Under the pieces are notes generated by a model. It searched no databases and had not been told where the DNA came from. It saw only the letters and a program-made list of their open reading frames with translations. This document shows, piece after piece, positions 6,538 to 6,554 of a stretch of DNA of 6,554 bases. Position 1 is the first letter of the stretch, and each line of letters starts with the position of its first letter. Location: NCBI GenBank assembly GCA_030632525.1, contig DAOVUP010000093.1:1-6554 (forward strand), read 5' to 3'. Source of the stretch: Desulfobacteraceae bacterium (GTDB lineage: Bacteria > Desulfobacterota > DSM-4660 > Desulfatiglandales > Desulfatiglandaceae). Made by a program: the position numbers and the translations under genes.

Positions 6538-6554
6538 CAGAATATGGTTCCGGA

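Noticed and set aside
1..6554. Mobile element, defence island, CRISPR or phage system
   Set aside because: No transposase, integrase, terminal repeats, spaced direct repeats or defence-family genes are visible. RecD2 alone is ordinary repair machinery and not evidence of a defence system.

Overview
The window reads as chromosomal DNA from a Gram-negative bacterium. The best guess is a deltaproteobacterium (Desulfobacterota) or a relative. The grounds are circumstantial: moderate GC content, a membrane-anchored SH3b/AMIN protein of the cell-envelope type, a Cache/PAS hybrid histidine kinase with the HDFNN-type phosphoacceptor box, a RecD2-type helicase, and a decayed SEVRSQ-like short repeat of a kind I associate with such genomes. 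No rRNA, tRNA, transposase or CRISPR array was seen.

Layout. Positions 1-1197 hold a minus-strand gene that runs off the left edge. It encodes an N-terminal membrane anchor, a long polar linker, a bacterial SH3 domain and an AMIN domain. Positions 1198-1574 are a divergent intergenic region with a good match to the sigma-54 -24/-12 element (plus strand), a perfect but isolated TATAAT, one sigma-70-like candidate in each direction, and an imperfect inverted repeat. Positions 1575-4251 hold, on the plus strand, the parts of one large hybrid sensor kinase in their normal order: TM, single Cache, TM, PAS, PAS, HisKA, HATPase and receiver. They lie in two reading frames that overlap at 2689-2717. 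Dropping one A from the AAAA run at 2697-2700 would join them into an 891-residue protein. Positions 4340-6514 encode a complete RecD2-type SF1B DNA helicase, followed at once by a weak candidate terminator.

How the genes relate. The kinase segment and recD2 are co-directional, separated by an 88-bp gap with no evident terminator, so read-through is possible. No functional link is evident, because RecD2 acts in DNA repair and the kinase senses a periplasmic ligand. No separate response regulator, HPt protein or output gene lies in the window, so the kinase is an orphan here. The SH3b/AMIN gene is divergent and may share regulatory DNA with the kinase.

I do not see a clearly new biological system. 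The points most worth a second look are the split kinase frame, the sigma-54-like element far upstream of it, and the repeat-derived linker between its kinase and receiver domains.
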